A stretch of DNA of 8,049 nucleotides from positions 1 to 8,049 of the forward strand of contig CAMZMA010000126.1 in NCBI GenBank assembly GCA_947311815.1. The letters run 5' to 3'. This document shows, in pieces, positions 6,055 through 8,049 of the stretch. The notes beneath the pieces were generated by a model. It was not told the DNA's origin. It did not search any database and saw only the letters and a list, made by a program, of their open reading frames with translations. This DNA is from an uncultured Flavobacteriaceae bacterium. GTDB taxonomy: Bacteria; Bacteroidota; Bacteroidia; Flavobacteriales; Flavobacteriaceae. Both the position numbers and the translations under genes were made by a program. How positions within the stretch are numbered: the stretch's first letter is position 1; each line of letters opens with the position of its first letter.

Positions 6055-7170
6055 TTACACAGTAACTTTACTATTTTTAATATTGGTAATAAATTGATCA
6101 AAAAGATATTCAGAATCGTGAGGCCCAGGACTCGCTTCTGGATGATATTGTACCGAAAAACAATTTTTATTTTTCATTCTAATTCCTGCTACCGTATCAT
6201 CATTTAAATGCAGGTGTGTGATTTCTACGTCATTATGAGCTTCCGTTTCTTCTCTATTGATAGCAAATCCATGATTTTGAGAGGTGATTTCTCCTTTTCC
6301 TGTAATAATATTTTTTACAGGATGATTAATCCCTCTATGTCCGTTGTGCATTTTATAGGTAGATATTCCATTGGCTAAAGCAATTACTTGATGTCCTAAA
6401 CAAATACCAAACAACGGTAAATCTCTTTCAATAATTCCTTTGGCAACTTGTTGTGCTTCATGTAAAGGTTCTGGGTCTCCAGGACCGTTAGAAATAAAAT
6501 ACCCATCAGGGTTCCAAGAAGCTAAATCATCAAAAGTAGCATTGTATGGATATACTTTTATATAACAGTCTCTTTTGGCTAAATTTCTAAGGATGTTTTT
6601 CTTGATTCCGATATCTAAAGCAGCAATTTTATACGTGGCATTTTCATCGCCTACAAAATAAGGTTCTTTGGTAGAAACTGCTGATGCTAATTCTAAACCT
6701 TCCATACTTGGTACCTTAGAAAGTTGATTTTTTAGCGATTGAATATCATCAATTTTTGTAGAAATGATAGCGTTCATTGCTCCGTTTTCTCTAATATAAG
6801 TAACCAATGCTCTGGTATCTACATCAGAAATAGCCACTGTATTGTGTTTTACAAACCAATCTTTTAGATTTCCATCAGAATCTTCTCTTGAGTGTGTAAA
6901 GCTAAAATTACGACAGATTAAACCTGCAATTTTTATTCCTTCGGACTCTGTTTCTTTATCATTTACACCATAATTACCTATGTGTGCATTGGTTGCTACC
7001 ATTAATTGCCCAAAGTAAGATGGATCTGTAAATATTTCTTGATATCCTGTCATACCTGTATTAAAACAGATTTCTCCTGTTGCAGTTCCTTCAATCCCTA
7101 TAGATTTTCCGTAAAAAATAGTTCCGTCTGCTAATAAAACTACTGCTTTTTTATGTTGTTGATATTTCAT
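6055..7170 (-). CDS. carA: Carbamoyl-phosphate synthase small (glutaminase) subunit
   Basis: CarA hydrolyses glutamine and passes ammonia to CarB, which makes carbamoyl phosphate for pyrimidine and arginine synthesis in the cytoplasm. The 371-residue length is usual. The N-terminal CPSase small-chain domain (about 6-135) carries GEICFNTGMTGYQEIFTDPSY (32-52). The class I glutamine amidotransferase domain (about 180-365) shows SNGPGDP (227-233), the nucleophile Cys257 in GICLGHQ (255-261) and the HPEA segment with His343 and Glu345 in YHPEASPGP (342-350), so the triad is complete. The ATG at 7170 fits the conserved N-terminus. carB is not adjacent in this window; separation of carA from carB is known in Flavobacteriia. 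carA lies downstream of rplQ but beyond a terminator, so at least part of its expression should be independent. Confidence 0.97.
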   Translation of the reverse strand: MKYQQHKKAVVLLADGTIFYGKSIGIEGTATGEICFNTGMTGYQEIFTDPSYFGQLMVATNAHIGNYGVNDKETESEGIKIAGLICRNFSFTHSREDSDGNLKDWFVKHNTVAISDVDTRALVTYIRENGAMNAIISTKIDDIQSLKNQLSKVPSMEGLELASAVSTKEPYFVGDENATYKIAALDIGIKKNILRNLAKRDCYIKVYPYNATFDDLASWNPDGYFISNGPGDPEPLHEAQQVAKGIIERDLPLFGICLGHQVIALANGISTYKMHNGHRGINHPVKNIITGKGEITSQNHGFAINREETEAHNDVEITHLHLNDDTVAGIRMKNKNCFSVQYHPEASPGPHDSEYLFDQFITNIKNSKVTV

Positions 7171-7195
7171 TTAGTGTGTTGTGTAAAATGTGGTT

Positions 7196-7203
7196 CAAAA
7201 ATA
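7196..7203 (-). promoter_or_regulatory. Candidate -7 box for carA
   Basis: TATTTTTG on the minus strand (7203-7196) fits TAnnTTTG and ends 25 bases upstream of the carA ATG. It begins just past the T-tract of the preceding terminator. No convincing TTG lies at -33, because that position falls inside the terminator stem, so confidence is low. Confidence 0.35.
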
Positions 7204-7204
7204 T

Positions 7205-7239
7205 AAAAAAAGCGATAAACATAAATGTTTATCGCTTTT
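7205..7239 (-). terminator. Intrinsic terminator of the rpoA-rplQ operon
   Basis: Arms at 7208-7220 and 7227-7239 are perfectly complementary (13 bp, core GCGATAAAC/GTTTATCGC) around ATAAAT. On the minus strand the stem runs into seven T (7211-7205). It lies 26 bases after the rplQ stop and ends the ribosomal-protein/RNA-polymerase operon before carA. Confidence 0.85.
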
Positions 7240-7264
7240 AAATATATGATAGTTGTTATCATTT

Positions 7265-7732
7265 TTATTCTTCAGAAGTTTCAGGAGCTTTTGTTTCAGC
7301 AACATCAGCTGTTTTTTTCTTTCTACCTCTACGTGTTGTTTTCTTCGCTTTTTTACCGTTTGGATTGTAAATTTCGTTGTAATCAACTAATTCTACCATT
7401 GCCATAGGAGCATTATCTCCTTGACGGTTTCCTAATTGAATGATACGTAAATATCCTCCTGGTCTGTCTGCTACTTTTACAGAAATTTCTTTAAATAATT
7501 CTGTAACTGCATATTTATCTCTAAGCTTGCTAAATACAATTCTTCTATTGTGTGTAGTATCTGCTTTAGATTTTGTAATTAAAGGCTCAACAAATTTACG
7601 TAACGCTTTTGCTTTTGCATGTGTAGTGTTAATACGTTTGTGTTCAATTAATGAACATGCCATATTTGCTAACATTGCTTTTCTGTGTGCTGTTTGTCTT
7701 CCTAAATGGTTAAATTTCTTACCGTGTCTCAT
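7265..7732 (-). CDS. rplQ: 50S ribosomal protein L17 (bL17)
   Basis: bL17 is a structural protein of the large ribosomal subunit, located near the exit tunnel region. The protein begins MRHGKKFNHLGRQTAHRKAMLANM, the conserved start of L17, and contains the family signature INTTHAKAKALRKFVEPLIT (34-53) and the GGYLRI.. GNRQGDNAPMAMVELV block (about 92-116). The conserved core ends at about residue 120. The last 33 residues form a Lys/Arg-rich stretch followed by an acidic Ala/Thr/Glu end, an extension common in Bacteroidota L17 (total 155 residues against about 127 in E. coli). It follows rpoA by 60 bases, the standard order. The ATG at 7732 is preceded by AAAGG, a weak Shine-Dalgarno-like stretch. 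Confidence 0.97.
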   Translation of the reverse strand: MRHGKKFNHLGRQTAHRKAMLANMACSLIEHKRINTTHAKAKALRKFVEPLITKSKADTTHNRRIVFSKLRDKYAVTELFKEISVKVADRPGGYLRIIQLGNRQGDNAPMAMVELVDYNEIYNPNGKKAKKTTRRGRKKKTADVAETKAPETSEE

Positions 7733-7755
7733 GACCTTTGTTTTGTGCTTTTATC

Positions 7756-7780
7756 TTGCTCTACCCTTTTTGAGGAGCAA
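7756..7780 (-). other. Small inverted repeat in the rpoA-rplQ spacer
   Basis: TTGCTC (7756-7761) and GAGCAA (7775-7780) form 6-bp arms around a 13-base loop. There is no T-tract, so it is not an obvious terminator. It could tune rplQ translation or mRNA stability within the operon, or be chance. Confidence 0.25.
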
Positions 7781-7792
7781 ATTATAAAAGAA

Positions 7793-8049
7793 TTAATCTT
7801 TATCTAATTTGTATTTGCTTAAGTCCATACCAAAGTTAAGGCTTTTGTTAATCACTAACTCTTCTAATTCAGTTAATGATTTTTTACCAAAGTTACGAAA
7901 CTTCATTAAGTCGCTTTTATTAAAGGATACTAAGTCTCCTAAAGTATCTACTTCTGCAGCTTTTAAACAGTTTAAAGCTCTTACAGATAAATCCATATCT
8001 ATTAAACGAGTCTTTAATAATTGACGCATGTGTAATGATTCTTCATCAT
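7793..8049 (-). CDS. rpoA: DNA-directed RNA polymerase subunit alpha, C-terminal part (cut by window edge)
   Basis: Alpha nucleates RNA polymerase assembly, and its C-terminal domain contacts upstream promoter DNA and activators. Only the last 85 or so residues are inside the window. The frame is open to the right edge (DEESLHMRQLL...), so the ATG at 8029 is internal and not a start. The alpha-CTD fold is recognisable from TRLIDMDLSVRALNCLKAAEVDTLGDLV, then FNKSDLMKFRNFGKKSLTELEELV. These include the arginine, Asn-Cys-Leu-Lys and GKKSLTE positions that in E. coli form the DNA-binding 265-determinant region. The gene precedes rplQ, as in nearly all bacteria. The missing N-terminal domain should lie to the right, preceded by rpsD. 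Confidence 0.97.
   Translation of the reverse strand, partial: DEESLHMRQLLKTRLIDMDLSVRALNCLKAAEVDTLGDLVSFNKSDLMKFRNFGKKSLTELEELVINKSLNFGMDLSKYKLDKD

Noticed and set aside
7195..7407. Open frames on both strands over the rplQ end and the terminator
   Set aside because: They overlap the conserved L17 coding sequence or run through the terminator hairpin, and are low-complexity Lys/Phe-rich translations.
7440..8024. Plus-strand open frames opposite rplQ and rpoA
   Set aside because: They are antisense shadows of two highly conserved genes.
1..8049. CRISPR array, tRNA/rRNA genes, insertion sequences, defence or other novel multi-gene system
   Set aside because: No regularly spaced repeats, no cloverleaf or rRNA-like sequence, no transposase or defence domains; every long coding region is a known housekeeping family.

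Overview
This AT-rich window is an ordinary chromosomal stretch from a member of the Bacteroidota, most likely class Flavobacteriia (a marine Flavobacteriaceae such as the Polaribacter/Tenacibaculum group would fit). The basis is the gene content and order (uppS-bamA-ompH-ompH on one side, rpoA-rplQ-carA-eno on the other), the flavobacterial style of the protein sequences, weak Shine-Dalgarno signals and TAnnTTTG-type promoter boxes. The genus is inferred; no 16S gene is present.

Plus strand, 230-4451: an outer-membrane biogenesis cluster. It opens with the 3' part of uppS (undecaprenyl diphosphate synthase, which makes the lipid carrier for peptidoglycan and surface polysaccharides). This overlaps bamA, the Omp85 insertase that folds beta-barrel proteins into the outer membrane. 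Two Skp/OmpH-family periplasmic chaperones follow, which would hold unfolded barrel proteins for BamA. The first has an unusually long lysine/arginine-rich tail. Two hairpins with T-tracts end this unit.

Minus strand, 4653-8049: read from the right edge, the end of rpoA (RNA polymerase alpha, C-terminal domain), rplQ (ribosomal protein L17), a strong terminator, carA (carbamoyl-phosphate synthase small subunit) and eno (enolase), ending in its own hairpin. This is the tail of the large ribosomal-protein operon followed by two housekeeping genes that probably have their own promoters. The two units converge at about 4452-4652.

The left edge (about 1-229) is anomalous. It begins with an AG repeat and a long purine run, contains no convincing gene, and joins abruptly to uppS at about codon 130 of the normal protein, after an in-frame stop. 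An assembly artefact at a contig end is the simplest explanation, with a real rearrangement as the alternative.

I found no evidence of a new biological system. The points most worth checking are the uppS break, a perfect LacI-operator-like palindrome upstream of eno, the basic tail of the first OmpH protein, and a promoter-like box followed by a hairpin between bamA and ompH.
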